A DNA stretch of 64,000 nt. It comes from Tubiluchus corallicola. Taxonomy: Eukaryota; Priapulida; Priapulimorpha; Priapulimorphida; Tubiluchidae. The translations under genes were made by a program, and so were the position numbers. This document shows, piece after piece, positions 10,801-21,699 of this stretch. Under the pieces are notes generated by a model. That model had not been told where the DNA came from and did no database searches. It saw only the letters and a list, made by a program, of their open reading frames with translations. Every line of letters begins with the position of its first letter. Position 1 is the stretch's first letter. The stretch lies in the NCBI GenBank assembly GCA_030141605.1, contig JAQGDQ010000137.1, forward strand, positions 372,001 to 436,000, given 5' to 3'.

Positions 10801-12907
10801 GACAGAAGATTCGGCATTGGGTCTTTTTCTTCTGGAAAGGTCTTTGTCCAGTATAAGAGTTGCACATAACTTGTACTGGTTGCTGAAACAAAATGCTGAT
10901 GACGAAAGATTTAGGTATCGATATGAGCTTATGCAGTGTGCTCTACTATGTATTTGCGGTCAGCAGATGCGAGAAGAGTTTGAACACCAGTTACTCCTGA
11001 TGGAAGTTTTAAGTGAAATTGCCGACAAAGTTAAACAGGCCAAAGAGTCCATTAGAATGAACGTATTAGTGCAGGAACTTGACGTGCACCTATCTCCATT
11101 ACTGGCTAGTAAATCTGTTCGTTTGCCACTCTCTCCTTCTCTAGAAGTTTGTGGTATAGCATTGAAGAATTGCTTTTACTTTAATTCATTTACATTACCT
11201 CTCAAAGTTGCTTTTAACAGTACAGAACATACAGCACCAGCAATTCATACCATCTTCAAAGTCGGTGACGATCTCAGACAGGACATGCTAACAATGCAAA
11301 TTGTGCACATTATGGATAAATTGTGGCTCTTAGAATCCTTAGACCTGAAATTAATCACATTCAAGTGTGTCGCAACTGGTAAGAAACAGGGTTTGGTAGA
11401 ACTTGTTAGCGGTGCAGAAACTCTGAGGATCATTCAAGTTGAACATGGGTTAACTGGTTCATTTAAGGATCGACCTATAGCTGAATGGTTACAGAAACAT
11501 AACATGACTGAACTTGATTATCAGAAAGCAGTAGAAAATTTCACTTTGTCATGTGCTGGTTTCTGTGTAGCTACCTATGTTCTTGGAATTGGAGATCGAC
11601 ATAATGACAACATAATGTTAACTCATGCTGGGCATATGTTTCACATTGATTTTGGGAAATTTTTGGGCGATGCTCAGAAATTTGGTAATATTAAAAGAGA
11701 TAGAGTGCCTTTTGTGTTGACACCTGACATGGCATTTGTTATAAATGGTAGTGACAAACCAACGAGCAAATTTCAGAGGTTTGTTGATTTGTGCTGCCAG
11801 TCTTTTAATTTGCTGAGAAAACATGGCAATCTGCTGCTCACACTTGTGTCTTTGTTGTCTATGAGTGGCATTACTGGTGTTTCAGTTGAGTCAGCCAAAT
11901 ACGTTCAGCGATCACTCATGTTAGACTGTACTGATGCTGAAGCAACAGTAGCATTCACCAGAATGATTGACGAAAGCTTAAAATCTTGGTCAACACAGAT
12001 AAACTTCTTCATTCACAACTTAGCCCAGTTGCGTTTCTCCAGTGATCATTCTTCTGGAACTATACTTTCATTTATCCCAAAGACGTATTCGATGAAATCT
12101 GATGGCAAAATTGCTTCTGTGGAGGTTTCTGGTTTTCAGAAACGTTATGACCCTGAGAAATACTATGTTTATATCTTAAAAGTTACGAGAGAGTACAAAA
12201 CAACTCCATCGTTCGTATTCCGTCGTTATCGTGAGTTTGCTGAATTTCAAGCGAAACTTTGTGTGTTGTTTCCTCTAGTGAAATTGCCATCCCTGCCTAA
12301 GCGTACAAGTGTTGGTCGAACTCAGGTAAAGCAAGTGGCAGAGAAGCGCCTTGTTGTGATACAGGAATTTCTTCAAGCTTTGTTTTCCATGACTTCCGAA
12401 ATAACACGCTGTGACTTAGTCTACACATTTTTCCATCCTATGCTGCGCGACCAGGAAGAATATAACATTAGTTCACTTCACAGAATTACAACTGCAAGTG
12501 AAGAACATCCACCGCCAGGTAGGGTGGGTGGTCAAGTAAAGATCTCGATTCGATATCACAAAGACGTGTTATTAGTTATGATCATGCATGCTAAAGATTT
12601 AGTGAGCTCAGATGGCAAAGAACCTGATCCATATATTAAGCTATATTTGCTACCTGACCCTTCAAAGATAACAAAACGCAAAACAAAGGTGGCTCACAAA
12701 ACTTTCCACCCAACGTACAATGAAATGATTATGTACCGGCTTCCATTTGAAATTGTCAAGACGCGAACACTGTCAGTTACCGTATGGTCATATGATATGG
12801 TTAAGGAGAATGATTTTCTTGGAGCATTATATATCAATCTGAACTCACTTGATTTGTCCTTAGATACAACTGATTGGTATGAACTACAAAGCTTAGCTGT
12901 AGCATAA
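7847..12907 (+). CDS. PIK3C2: Class II phosphoinositide 3-kinase, single coding exon
   Basis: Lipid kinase that phosphorylates the 3-OH of phosphoinositides (family products PI3P and PI(3,4)P2) in clathrin and endosomal traffic. The 1,686-aa protein has the full class II layout: a disordered N-terminus with a proline-rich stretch (SPPPRPPRP, about residue 335) and a LIDFDDD..DLLQAFDPL segment resembling clathrin/AP-2 ligands; Ras-binding domain (365-520); PI3K C2 (660-850); helical PIK domain (868-1065); kinase (1088-1375); then PX (1420-1540) and a C-terminal C2 (1560-1682), the last two diagnostic of class II. Visible active-site motifs are IFKVGDDLRQD (1136-1146), GDRHNDN (1249-1255) and IDFG (1267-1270), followed by the class II activation-loop sequence KRDRVPFVLT. 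I chose the ATG at 7847 because the frame opens seven codons earlier only with GTG. Length matches animal PIK3C2A/B. The absence of any coding intron over 5 kb is unusual. Which vertebrate paralogue it best matches cannot be decided by eye. Confidence 0.97.
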   Translation: MASQGTPPFMSQQSADGEADRYLADLERAKQLSLESAKLEEMQREFNRECRGQLKSPTGANEAEDLIHFSAAEIQIRDIKRNLSESNFKTLEREFSSNFSDFDLLGSTVPPRWQVPGSDTNRASAKTGKVAILPLEESGETDSAGKMSPVHLTTNDEFSNLFDLHFSAVQRTNDSVNASNFGQITTSVQPNLSMVSKDYPAESSNVSNQFQAFYCEKKSLAPANTTYCVDIGANVSLARERSQTLLYDPWQLAPEPPASFHSGLHKTKKSKRSDSLHLIDFDDDSSDLLQAFDPLMAASSSQRKEPLFEKVAPQSSFEDDFVTPSSVTEKQKPSSPPPRPPRPVLPRQIQPTLRVRHAAKTEDRVYEPLRVIQVERKQDAVLRCFIDKVLMLRKGFYYNDTMTNAGFVISPVIENINCGRTSVKLVVNTPLQPEQPLIFSCDIHTSIEHVISQILCLILDDITGYSTDQYVLKVQSCAEFLARDSILADYEYVQICRRFDRDVCFTLLEISHLSQPLARSAKDDRQITWTDSPELLKKSNTVSYETIVILLETFEKEVEKFQAHMFKQKSEVLKVSGMVQAVKALCTMLNGLETNDISQAIDSLKEAAQERSLKSDVTNLHESGGKTIADTSRNSFLIFVIEQLQEAVRKLVSVYCNMFLPNFTIADIEVDHQGYKQITDMFDNLIICVLTLHRIPQSWKTSYTCFRLACGVFHGSRRLCADVWTKTAKVTSSFFDLIFFDEWLQFPSVSLYTLPRESRLVMKLYGIKIVPPDNKNEVEKQLQEVAGWVSLDLFDLENKLTNGPHLLGLWHDRSVEPVGPRASNLLEKNSSILHVELPEFGYDVVFPPVTETHTSVSRDYSLLNETMQQKIEEVLARDILTFCTLEENKLLWENRDYLYGVPGALPRLLQAVPGWNWASLPDIYCLLGQWKNSYPLTAIEALEFLLPHYADSEVRKVAVGWLQAISSDELCDYLPQLVQALKFERTEDSALGLFLLERSLSSIRVAHNLYWLLKQNADDERFRYRYELMQCALLCICGQQMREEFEHQLLLMEVLSEIADKVKQAKESIRMNVLVQELDVHLSPLLASKSVRLPLSPSLEVCGIALKNCFYFNSFTLPLKVAFNSTEHTAPAIHTIFKVGDDLRQDMLTMQIVHIMDKLWLLESLDLKLITFKCVATGKKQGLVELVSGAETLRIIQVEHGLTGSFKDRPIAEWLQKHNMTELDYQKAVENFTLSCAGFCVATYVLGIGDRHNDNIMLTHAGHMFHIDFGKFLGDAQKFGNIKRDRVPFVLTPDMAFVINGSDKPTSKFQRFVDLCCQSFNLLRKHGNLLLTLVSLLSMSGITGVSVESAKYVQRSLMLDCTDAEATVAFTRMIDESLKSWSTQINFFIHNLAQLRFSSDHSSGTILSFIPKTYSMKSDGKIASVEVSGFQKRYDPEKYYVYILKVTREYKTTPSFVFRRYREFAEFQAKLCVLFPLVKLPSLPKRTSVGRTQVKQVAEKRLVVIQEFLQALFSMTSEITRCDLVYTFFHPMLRDQEEYNISSLHRITTASEEHPPPGRVGGQVKISIRYHKDVLLVMIMHAKDLVSSDGKEPDPYIKLYLLPDPSKITKRKTKVAHKTFHPTYNEMIMYRLPFEIVKTRTLSVTVWSYDMVKENDFLGALYINLNSLDLSLDTTDWYELQSLAVA

Positions 12908-15779
12908 AGTCAACCAAAAGACATGAAATTACGAACTTGGAACAGTGTCTGTAAATGTATTGTAAATATATATTATGTGTTGAACGTCATTTAGTATTGT
13001 TTGAATGCAAATTTGCCATGTGTGGTGCAGTATTAATGATTATAGGTGGTGCTCCACCTTCGATAATGCCAAATTTGTAAAGTTATTAGGTTGTAAAGAA
13101 TACTGCAACTAGTCTTTTTCTGTACAATAACAGTTTGTAATGTTAGTTACAACACCGTCTAGCTTTTGATGTTTTAATTACATGAAGTTTTGTATATTAG
13201 TTAATGTAGTTGGATAATTAACTGTTGTAGGTGGATTATAAAGTTATTAATGACAATATGCTCTATTTTGACAAGGAGATATACTTAACTCTTGTGGCTG
13301 GCTTTGAAAAAATACATTAGAAAAAACCAAGTCGAACCATTTTTAAAACTGATTTCATTCTATGTTAATCGTAGGAATTATTTTCGTCACAGGGTAAAAT
13401 AAAAGAAGCATGTATTTTGTTTCAGCATGTTAAACAGGCATGTATTGCAAGTAACATATGTCAGGTTAACTGCAGTCAAAGCATTAGGTCAGATTTTTAT
13501 AACACTGCATGATATACAAGGGTTATACACAGCAAGTTTACATTTGCATGCTGTAATGATGGAGTACTCCCCAAAAAAGGTTTCTTTGAAACCAATCTTG
13601 AGTAAAGGGAAGGAAGGACATGTGAGAAAGTCGTTACTTTGCCTGGAGTGATGTAACATTTTCATAGATCTTATTGCTAATGCTATAATTTTTTTAACAT
13701 CTTGTAAAAAGCTAACAGTTTTCTATATCTTGTTAAACTGTAACTTTAGAAGCTAAATAGTTACAGATAATTTGGAGAGAAATGTGGCAATTTAAAAAAT
13801 GTCTGAATTTTTAATAATGATTATAAATACTTCGCAGAATTAAGGTAGTAATGCAGTATTATGCCAATTACAAAGTCCAAAATCCTAAATGTTTATCACC
13901 AGTTTTAGTTTTGATGTACTTGTATATGATTAGTAGTTGCACGTTAGCTTAGGATCGCAGATCCCGTTGCTAAGCAAGTCAGGTGTTTGAGAGGATGAAC
14001 TATCTATTTATTATGTTACACCATTTTTGTTTTCTGTTAAAATTTAAATGAAGTAATGCAAATTTAATTTGCAATTTTTGCAATGGTTAATGGTTATTTG
14101 GGCATTAGTATGTCCTTTCAGCCAAATTTTACATTGATGAGATGTTTAATATGTAGGTGTATGAGCTAAACACTGTAAATGCTGTAAATGAACATTTGAT
14201 TAAAGAGGATCCTGTAGTTTCACATAAATTTTATTATTTTAATATATATGTAATTGATCCACATAGTAATTCCACATAATACTTGTTATTCTGTAAATTA
14301 TCAACAAATGTGGTCTGAGTATATTGTACATTAATCTTTGTATATAAATTAAGTGTAAATGAATGAACAAAATTAGGTAATCATTTTTTCTCATGATATG
14401 TTTGTGAAGTGTATAGTGTTAGACAGTGTGTCAACAAATGCATTAATTTAAGAAAAGACATGTGAACGGATAGTATACAGTAATTTAAGGAAAAATTAAA
14501 TTCGGAAAAAACTGTTAAAACATTTTTGTCAGATTATAATTTTAGTGCCATCATCAGCACTTCTGTAAGATTTGAAATAGTTGTAACTGACTTTTTTCGA
14601 AATGTAATCGCTGTTATGTATTATTCACTTCACAACTTGCACGGACAGTCTTTCATTTGCGTGATTATAGATAATAAGCTAACTTTTAAATATTTTTGTA
14701 TATATAAAACTTATGAACTAGGCTTAGATTATATTATTAAAACTTGTTGAAGATTTTGCTGCTTTATGCAAACGTTATATCTATACTATATTGATGCTTA
14801 ATATACCTATAGACAATAAATAAGTATGATTGATAGGCTTGATGATAACTACGTATAAATTTATTTCAGCAAAATAAATGTTTTGCACATAGTTTACTGA
14901 CTGAAAATGTTCTGTTTTAGTTTAACACATGCTTTATCACAGTTGTGAGAGACTAACATATTAGCAAAATACAAATTCAGTGTCATTTAATGTAGCTGTG
15001 TAACTGTAAATTTCATGACTTGTTCATTCTTTCAGCTTAATATAAGTGTAGGCAGCATCCTGAGCTCATCATATTATGTCAACAGATTTCTTTATGCATT
15101 TTGGAATATAGCACTATTGTAAGTACTCCCGATCTACCTTGCATTTTGGTTTTGTAGGTTTGTAAAATGTACAGTCATGCTTTACAATTTTATATGTTCT
15201 GAATTTTTAATTTGGTTTTATAAATTAATAGGCTATGGCAGTTTTCTAGTTTAAAGATATAAATAACAATTACCATACTGTAGTATTGCTATGTTTCACT
15301 CGAGAAAAACCAACTGTCTCGCAGTCAATAAGAACATTTTCTATGTAAAACGAGCTGGAAAACTGAAAGGTGTGGCGACCCTTGCCTCCAGAGCCAAATT
15401 TTTGTTGTTTTGTTTGTCAGTACACTTTTCTTATTAGTAATGGTCTTGTGTCTATTTGCAGGAATTGAAATTTTCTGGGTAGACTTACTCGCTCAACTTC
15501 TTCATTTGAAGATTTAATTTGCGCACGCTTCTTGAAATGCAGTTTCTTTCTGCTTAATTGCAGAATGATTTATAAGGCCATTGTAAGCCTTGTTACTTTG
15601 TCAGTTACTCGCCTTTATCTTTCTGAAAGAAGTTTGCCTATATCTTTTGTGAGCAAATAATTAAATTCAGGTCTTTTGTTAAATATTATTTTTTTAGATG
15701 CTGCGAAAGGATATTATTAAATTTTGCTGTGCAGTAACTGTATGCTTTACTGCACACTGCCAATAGGAATGTCTGCATA
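12908..15779 (+). other. PI3K 3' UTR and intergenic DNA
   Basis: T-rich sequence with several possible poly(A) signals: AATAAA at 13398-13403 and at 14815-14820 are the clearest. The 3' end therefore cannot be fixed without transcripts. Open frames at 13427-13651 and 14526-14750 are short, AT-biased and show no domain; I do not call them genes. Confidence 0.5.
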
Positions 15780-15985
15780 CAGTCGAACCTCGTTATGTTG
15801 CCCGTCTTTATACTGCTAACCTCTTGTAATGCCCAATTTTTTTGCAAAACAAAATTCCCATATTGGCATATATATGCATGTATTAATGCATCTTGTTATA
15901 ACGCCAAACTCGCTTAACACCAAACTCACTTAACACAACTTTTTTTAGAGTCCTAAAACAATCAGTATATAGAGAGGTTTGACAA
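15780..15985. mobile_element. pogo/Tigger-like MITE
   Basis: The left end CAGTCGAACCTCGTTAT is preceded by TA, and the right end reads AGAGAGGTTTGAC..TA, an imperfect inverted copy. Inside are repeated 'aacgcc / cttaacac' words. CAGT-GAACCTCG termini with TA target duplications are typical of pogo-class Tc1/mariner miniature elements. At about 206 bp it has no coding capacity. It lies about 0.6 kb upstream of the HYOU1 leader exon. Confidence 0.6.
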
Positions 15986-16565
15986 TACTTAATACAGTAA
16001 TGTTTTTTTCTTCTTCACAGATATTTTGTGAGCTGTAGGCTGCAGATTTGCTTTTGCAGCTTTGCTCATTGAAAATGCAAGACATTTTTTAATTCTGCAA
16101 TTGAAGCCCAAAATGATTTTTGTGCTAATCAATTGTGTTTAAAAACACGTCACCAGGGTATGATGCTCCATTTGTGCATATCGGGTATCTGTTTCATTCT
16201 CCGACCATTGACATGCATTGTCAAATCACTTTCTCTGTGTGCATTATTGGTAATAAATGTGATGTTGTTTTGAGTGAATTAGAAAAAGAGAGTAAATAGA
16301 GATAGATGCCTCTCTATCAACATTTTGAGCCCTCCTTATAACATAGTGTTGGTCTGGCAATGACCCATTTTGAGTTTAATTAATTACTGTTGTGACCTTC
16401 TTAATTACTAATTATGCAGATTATTGGTAATCATTTACTTTTTCATTTCAATTCCTGCAGATAGACAAAATTTTGCTATCATAATGTTAGAACAACAAAA
16501 AATTGTCGTGCAATGTAACTTACCGATATTTTTTACTATTATCAGTCATTACTTTTGTGTTGCAG
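15986..16565. other. HYOU1 upstream region or 5' UTR intron
   Basis: No open frame of note. A 3' splice site (..TTTTGTGTTGCAG) ends at 16565, so the HYOU1 leader probably begins in an upstream non-coding exon. I looked for an ER stress element (CCAAT-N9-CCACG) here and did not see one. Confidence 0.4.
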
Positions 16566-16650
16566 GTTAAATAAATACCAGCATCTAGCGAGCAGTTGTA
16601 CATTGCAAAGTGTGGTACTTTGGCTTAGCTGAACCTTCCTAGTGCCAAAA

Positions 16651-18867
16651 ATGACTTCAGTGACATTTCATCAATTGTTGTTGTGGCTTTTTGTCTTGCT
16701 GGTTTTTATATGTCGGACTGAAAGTGCTTTCTCAGTGATGTCAATAGATTTAGGCAACGAATGGATGAAAATAGCTATAGTTAAACCTGGAGTGCCTATG
16801 GAAATAGTTTTAAATAAGGAATCACGAAGGAAAACACCAACTGTTGTGTCTTTGAAAGATGGAGAAAGATTATTTGGAGAAGCTGCCGCAGCGGTTAGTG
16901 TGAAATATCCGAAATTCGCTTATAGTTACCTTCTAGACGTGCTAGGAAAAACAGTAGATCATCCTCTAGTGCAGTTGTATCAGAAACGATTTCCTCATTA
17001 CAGTATAGTACCACACGAGCGCCGTAGGACGGTACTATTTCAGCACCCAGACGGTGCTTTGTATAGCCCTGAAGAACTAATAGCAATGATATTGTCTAAA
17101 GCTAAAGAATATGCACAGGATTTTGCTGAACAAGATATTAAAGATGCTGTTATCACAGTTCCAGCTTATTTTAATCAGGCTGAACGAAGAGCATTGTTAA
17201 ATGCTGCTGAAATTGCCGGCCTAAATGTCCTGCAGTTGATTAATGATAATTCTGCAGTTGCTCTTCACTATGGCGTTTTTCGACGTAACACTTTTAATGC
17301 AACCGCACAGAACATCATGTTTTACGACATGGGTGCCACTAGCACCGTGGCTACTATTGTTGCATATCAGCTGGTGAAAACTAAAGAAGAAGGGACTATT
17401 CCACAGCTCACTGTGAAAGGGATAGGCTACGACAAAACATTAGGAGGCATGGAGATGCAGATGCGGCTTCGTGCTCATTTGTTGAAGCTCTTTAATCAGC
17501 ACAAGAAGACGTCCAGTGATGTTGCTTCTAGCCCTAGAGCGATGGCAAAGCTGTTCAAAGAAGCTGGCAGGCTGAAGAATGTGCTAAGTGCCAACACTGA
17601 ACACAAAGCACAAGTAGAAGGGCTTATCGATGATGAAGACTTTCATGCACATGTTACACGAGCCGAGTACGAGGAACTTTGTCATGATTTATTTGACAGA
17701 GTCGCAGGGCCTGTCCGTCAAGCTCTTGAATATTCGCAGATGTCTGTTGACGAAATAGACCAAGTCATCATAGTGGGAGGTAATACGAGGACACCCACTG
17801 TACAGGATATCTTATTAAAGACTATGAAATTGAAAGACTTGGGAAAAAGTGTTAATGCAGACGAAGCCATTGCATTAGGAGCAGTCTATCAAGCAGCTGA
17901 ACACAGTAAAACTTTTAGGGTAAAAAAATTTGGCATACGAAATGGTAATCTTTATCCAATACAAGTTCAGTTTCAACGCGAAAAAGATGACGGACAGAAA
18001 GGTGAAATTAGAACTGTAAAAAGAACTTTATTTGGGCACATGAATACGTATCCGCAGAAGAAAGTCCTAACGTTCAACAAGTATTTTAGTGACTTTGACT
18101 TCAAAGTCATTTATGGTGATGCAAATTTCTTGCCACAACAAGACAGGGACTTAATTGTAAATCACAGCGTTATTACTGTAGCTTTGACAGGTGTGGAAGA
18201 GTCATTAGCAAAGCATAATGATGATAAATCTACTTTCAAAGGCATTAAGGCTCACTTCCGAATGGATGATAGTGGAATTCTTTCTCTAGATTCTGTTGAA
18301 GCTGTCTTTGAAAAGGAAATGGTAGTAGCTGAAAGTGAATCGACATTTTCTAAGTTAGGAAAAACGTTTAGTAGTCTTTTTGGTGCAGACAGTAAAGCGA
18401 GTGATGATGAAAAGAATACCACTGAAACTGGTTCTCAGAATGCTACAGAAATGAATGCTGAAGAAACTGGAAGTAAAGTCAGTGAAGGAAATGCAACAAC
18501 TGATGAAAACATTGAAAAAGGTGAACAGAATAAAACAGAGGCAATAGCAAATGATACAGCCAAAATTGAAACAATTAAAGAAGTGATTTCAGCTGAACAA
18601 TCCATAGTTGATGTACTTGGAATGACAGAAGAGGACCTGGGTGCTTCAAAAGCTGTGTTGAAAGAACTAAATGATAAAGATGCTGCAAAAGCTGCTATAG
18701 AAAAGGCTAGAAACTCTGTAGAATCCTTCATTGTTGATTTTCAGTCTAAACTTTATGAAGAATCTTTTGAAACAGTAACTACGGAAGATGAGAGAAACTC
18801 CATCAGATCTGTGATGTCAGAAGTTGGGGACTGGTTGTATGAAGATGGGAGTGATGAAACCATTGAT
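16651..18867 (+). CDS. HYOU1: HYOU1 / GRP170 ER chaperone, coding exon 1
   Basis: Large Hsp70-family chaperone of the ER lumen, which acts as a nucleotide exchange factor for BiP and a holdase. Exon 1 encodes 739 residues. A hydrophobic signal peptide (about residues 1-26, ending ..TESA) is followed by the Hsp70 ATPase domain, with the phosphate-binding loop IDLGNEW, VPAYFNQAERRA, INDNSAVALHYG, YDMGATST and the adenosine motif VGGNTRTP near residue 374. Next come the substrate-binding beta domain and, at about 583-650, the family's acidic, Asn-rich linker with several N-X-S/T sites. The frame can open at 16642 with GTG, but the first ATG is at 16651 and the leader between 16566 and it contains no other ATG. 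The exon ends in phase 0 at a strong GTGAGT donor; read-through would stop after ten codons. It joins exon 2 at 19179. Confidence 0.97.
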
Positions 18868-19178
18868 GTGAGTATACATAATGTGGTGTAAAAAGGACAC
18901 AAAAATTGTGCCTTTTAATGTTTATTGGAAGCCAGAATTAAATATATGGCATAATGTTTTTCCTTCAACTTAGTTAACTTTTGTTTTGGCATGTTGCTCT
19001 ACAACTAGATATGTTAAATACACTTTGAACAACTAGATATGTTAAATACACTTTGAAACATTTTTATTGTATTATGTTTTTTGAGACAGCAATCTTTATA
19101 ACATACGTATGCTATTTCGTCTCTCATGTGTAAACATTTAATTCTGTCAAGTGCTTAACACACTGTTGTGTTTCACAG
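18868..19178 (+). other. HYOU1: HYOU1 intron (311 bp)
   Basis: It starts GTGAGT and ends TTGTGTTTCACAG, phase 0. It contains a perfect tandem duplication of a 28-bp unit (19002-19029 and 19030-19057), a recent local duplication. This is the only coding intron in the gene. Confidence 0.9.
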
Positions 19179-19931
19179 GTTTACAAAGGCAAGCTTAAAG
19201 AATTAGAAACCTTGACAAGGGACATTTCATTTAGAGAGCGTGAGCTGACTCAGAGGCCAACTGCTCTTCAAGCATTAAAAGACCTGCTAAATTTTTCCAA
19301 CACGTTTCTTGCTGCCGCTAAAAAAATGCCAGAAGAAGATCAAATTTATACTGAAGTTGAAATATCTACCTTAGAAAAAATACACAATGAAACGCAAACT
19401 TGGAAAAGCGACATGGAGGTTCAGCAAAGTCGTGTTTCGCCAACAGAAACACCAGTGCTCCTTATTTCCGACATTGGCGAAAAGTTTGCAGCTTTAGATC
19501 GAGAAGTTAAGTACTTGCTCAACAAAGCGAAATACGCTAAACCTAAAAAGAAACCAGCCGACAAGAAAACAAAAGCAAATGAATCAGAATCTGCGGTGAA
19601 CGAAACTGTAATCAGCGAGGAAACAGTTTCTGCCGAAGAAACTGAATCTGTTGTCAACAAAACTGTAATAGGTGACAAGACTGTTCCTGCTGAAGAAACT
19701 GAATCTGTTATTAGTGAAGGAGATACAGACAAACCAGAAGCTCCTAAGGAAACTGAAGATGGGGAAAGAATGGATCCAATTTATGAAGAACTCACAGATT
19801 TTTTTGAAGCAGAAAGTCACACTGATTCTGCCAAACAAGATGAAGGAAAGGTTGGTGATTCTAAAGACTCGGATATACCATCAAAAACGGAGCCAGACCA
19901 TCATGGCCACGAACCAGATGACGAATTATAA
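19179..19931 (+). CDS. HYOU1: HYOU1 / GRP170 ER chaperone, coding exon 2
   Basis: Encodes the last 250 residues, starting VYKGKLKELETL, which continues the alpha-helical C-terminal domain of GRP170 (human equivalent region YKAKLNELRKL). A lysine-rich segment (KYAKPKKKPADKK) leads into an acidic tail in which a unit of about 18 residues around NETVISEETVSAEETESV is repeated twice and more loosely a third time. The protein ends HEPDDEL. A C-terminal xDEL is a KDEL-receptor retrieval signal, consistent with ER residence. Total protein is 989 aa against about 1,000 in vertebrates. The open frame could be read from 19212 as a separate ORF, but the acceptor at 19178 and the exact phase match show it is the second exon. 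Confidence 0.96.
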   Translation, partial: VYKGKLKELETLTRDISFRERELTQRPTALQALKDLLNFSNTFLAAAKKMPEEDQIYTEVEISTLEKIHNETQTWKSDMEVQQSRVSPTETPVLLISDIGEKFAALDREVKYLLNKAKYAKPKKKPADKKTKANESESAVNETVISEETVSAEETESVVNKTVIGDKTVPAEETESVISEGDTDKPEAPKETEDGERMDPIYEELTDFFEAESHTDSAKQDEGKVGDSKDSDIPSKTEPDHHGHEPDDEL

Positions 19932-20955
19932 GGTTGTCAAGCAGGAGAAAAAAATCTGCTTTATTTATTTCACTATGTGTTGTCTTCATACTTTGTTTTT
20001 GTGTTGTGCAGATGTATTTATTTACTTGCAGCAGTTAAATTTCAAACAGTTATTTGTATATTTTGCTATACATCCGTTTAGCAGGGCTATCAGCTCATCA
20101 TTCAGGTTTTTTCTCCTGCTGTTGAAAATGCATCTTGTGATATTTGCATATGTGCATAACACGTGTAACTTTCTTCATCATTCCCAAATATTCCAGCGTT
20201 TGGTTGCACAGTTCAACAATACATATTTTGTTTGAGTCAGATTCACTGTTGACAGATGCATTTGAATCAACAGAATATTGCTGTATGCCTACAATAATTT
20301 TAGAACACTTTGTTACAATGTTTACACCGAAGTTAATGAAAAATTGAGAAGCAACAAAATACATTCGTCAATTTTAATAATGTGATAGGATTATCGAGTC
20401 CACTGTGTGTTCAAATGTTTGTTACAGTTGGTTTGTGAAAGAAAGCGAATCTTTAATGTAACCATTAAAATTCTGGTTGAGGTAACAAAATTTTAATCTC
20501 TGGCTGTTGGTTTAGTATACTGGTAAATACTAATGTAGCTACATTTTTTAGTCTGTGTGCAAAGCATACATGTATTAGAACAAGTAGAACATTGAAAGAC
20601 GCCTGACAATTAACAAATTGCTGCATGGGAACAGACGATCAGTTAAAGATGGAAAACTCCACAGTTACTGATATATAATTTGATATTACGTATCTACTTA
20701 ATTTGTAATCCAAAAGTTAGTGGCACAAATTTGGGCTAATTGTCCCGACTTTTGCGCTTTATTTTTCTTTTTATGTTTGGTTTCTAAATTTAACTGTTGC
20801 ATTATCCCATCTTGAGAAAAGGAAGTTTCACTTGTAGAAACTCATTAATATTTTGAATATTACAAAATATGTACAATTGCATAGTGTGTGTACATTATCG
20901 AACTGAAAATTGTCAACTAAAATCCAACACAAATAAAGTAAATTTGGCTAAATAA
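19932..20955 (+). other. HYOU1: HYOU1 3' UTR with candidate poly(A) signal
   Basis: No coding frame of interest. AATAAA at 20932-20937, followed by a T/G-containing stretch, is the best poly(A) signal. Its downstream position next to a SINE-like sequence supports the transcript ending near 20,955. Confidence 0.5.
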
Positions 20956-20965
20956 GGGATGTGAG

Positions 20966-21030
20966 GAGTGTCTACATTTAACGCACTTGACCTCATGGTC
21001 TTGAAGGTTGGGAGTAGACACTTGATGGTC
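20966..21030 (+). mobile_element. tRNA-like SINE head (degenerate)
   Basis: GTGTCTAC and GTAGACAC form an 8-bp stem closing a segment of about 54 nt. Inside, GACCTCATGGTC makes a small anticodon-arm-like hairpin and AAGGTTGGGAGT resembles a decayed pol III B box. No intact cloverleaf forms, so this is a retroposon relic rather than a tRNA gene. Confidence 0.4.
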
Positions 21031-21068
21031 TATATATAGTGGTCAACTTAGTCACCTTAGTGCCGCTC

Positions 21069-21140
21069 CAGGGCTCGATTAACGCATAAGCAGACTAAGC
21101 ACATACCTAGGGCACCAAGATTCAGCGGGCACCATTTTAT
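21069..21140 (+). mobile_element. hAT-type terminal fragment
   Basis: CAGGGCTCGATTAACGCATA, followed by ..CTAGGGCACCA.., resembles the CAGGG-GATTAA ends of the non-autonomous hAT elements elsewhere in this window (57490 and 58205). No opposite end was found, so this is an orphan terminus. Confidence 0.4.
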
Positions 21141-21699
21141 TATTATAACTTTTATTTTTAAAACACTATACTTCTATTTCCAGGGATGTGTTTTAAAATT
21201 GCTAAAGACATTTACAAAGCATTAAACATATTTTCATACATAATTTTAGAATCTAACGCATTACACACAATGAAAGACAACGATCACATACAATAGACAC
21301 AGTTGCAAATTATAATCCATCACATTATACATACAGAACAAAAGATCTCGAACTTATTTTAATACATAGTCACAAAGTCTACACGCATTACACAATGGAA
21401 AAGAATGAGTACAATTATAATAAACAATTACCAATTCTAATTCAATTACACGTAATCATAAATAAAAACAAAGCGGCATGATAATAATAGACATTAGAAG
21501 ACTACTTAATTTCGCACTCTGAAAGTGTTCGACTGTACACCAAAAGCTGAATTTATAAATTCTAGCATATATTAACAAAACAAAGATCGTAACATAAGAA
21601 TATAAAGACGAAAATGACCATATAGATAAAATGGAGTTTTTTCTAGTTACGTATTGCATATACTGTACATTGTGTTTTTCAAGATTTCAACTTGTTTGT

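Noticed and set aside
13427-13651. 74-codon frame after the PI3K gene
   Set aside because: It lies in the probable 3' UTR, with no domain and no splice or promoter evidence.
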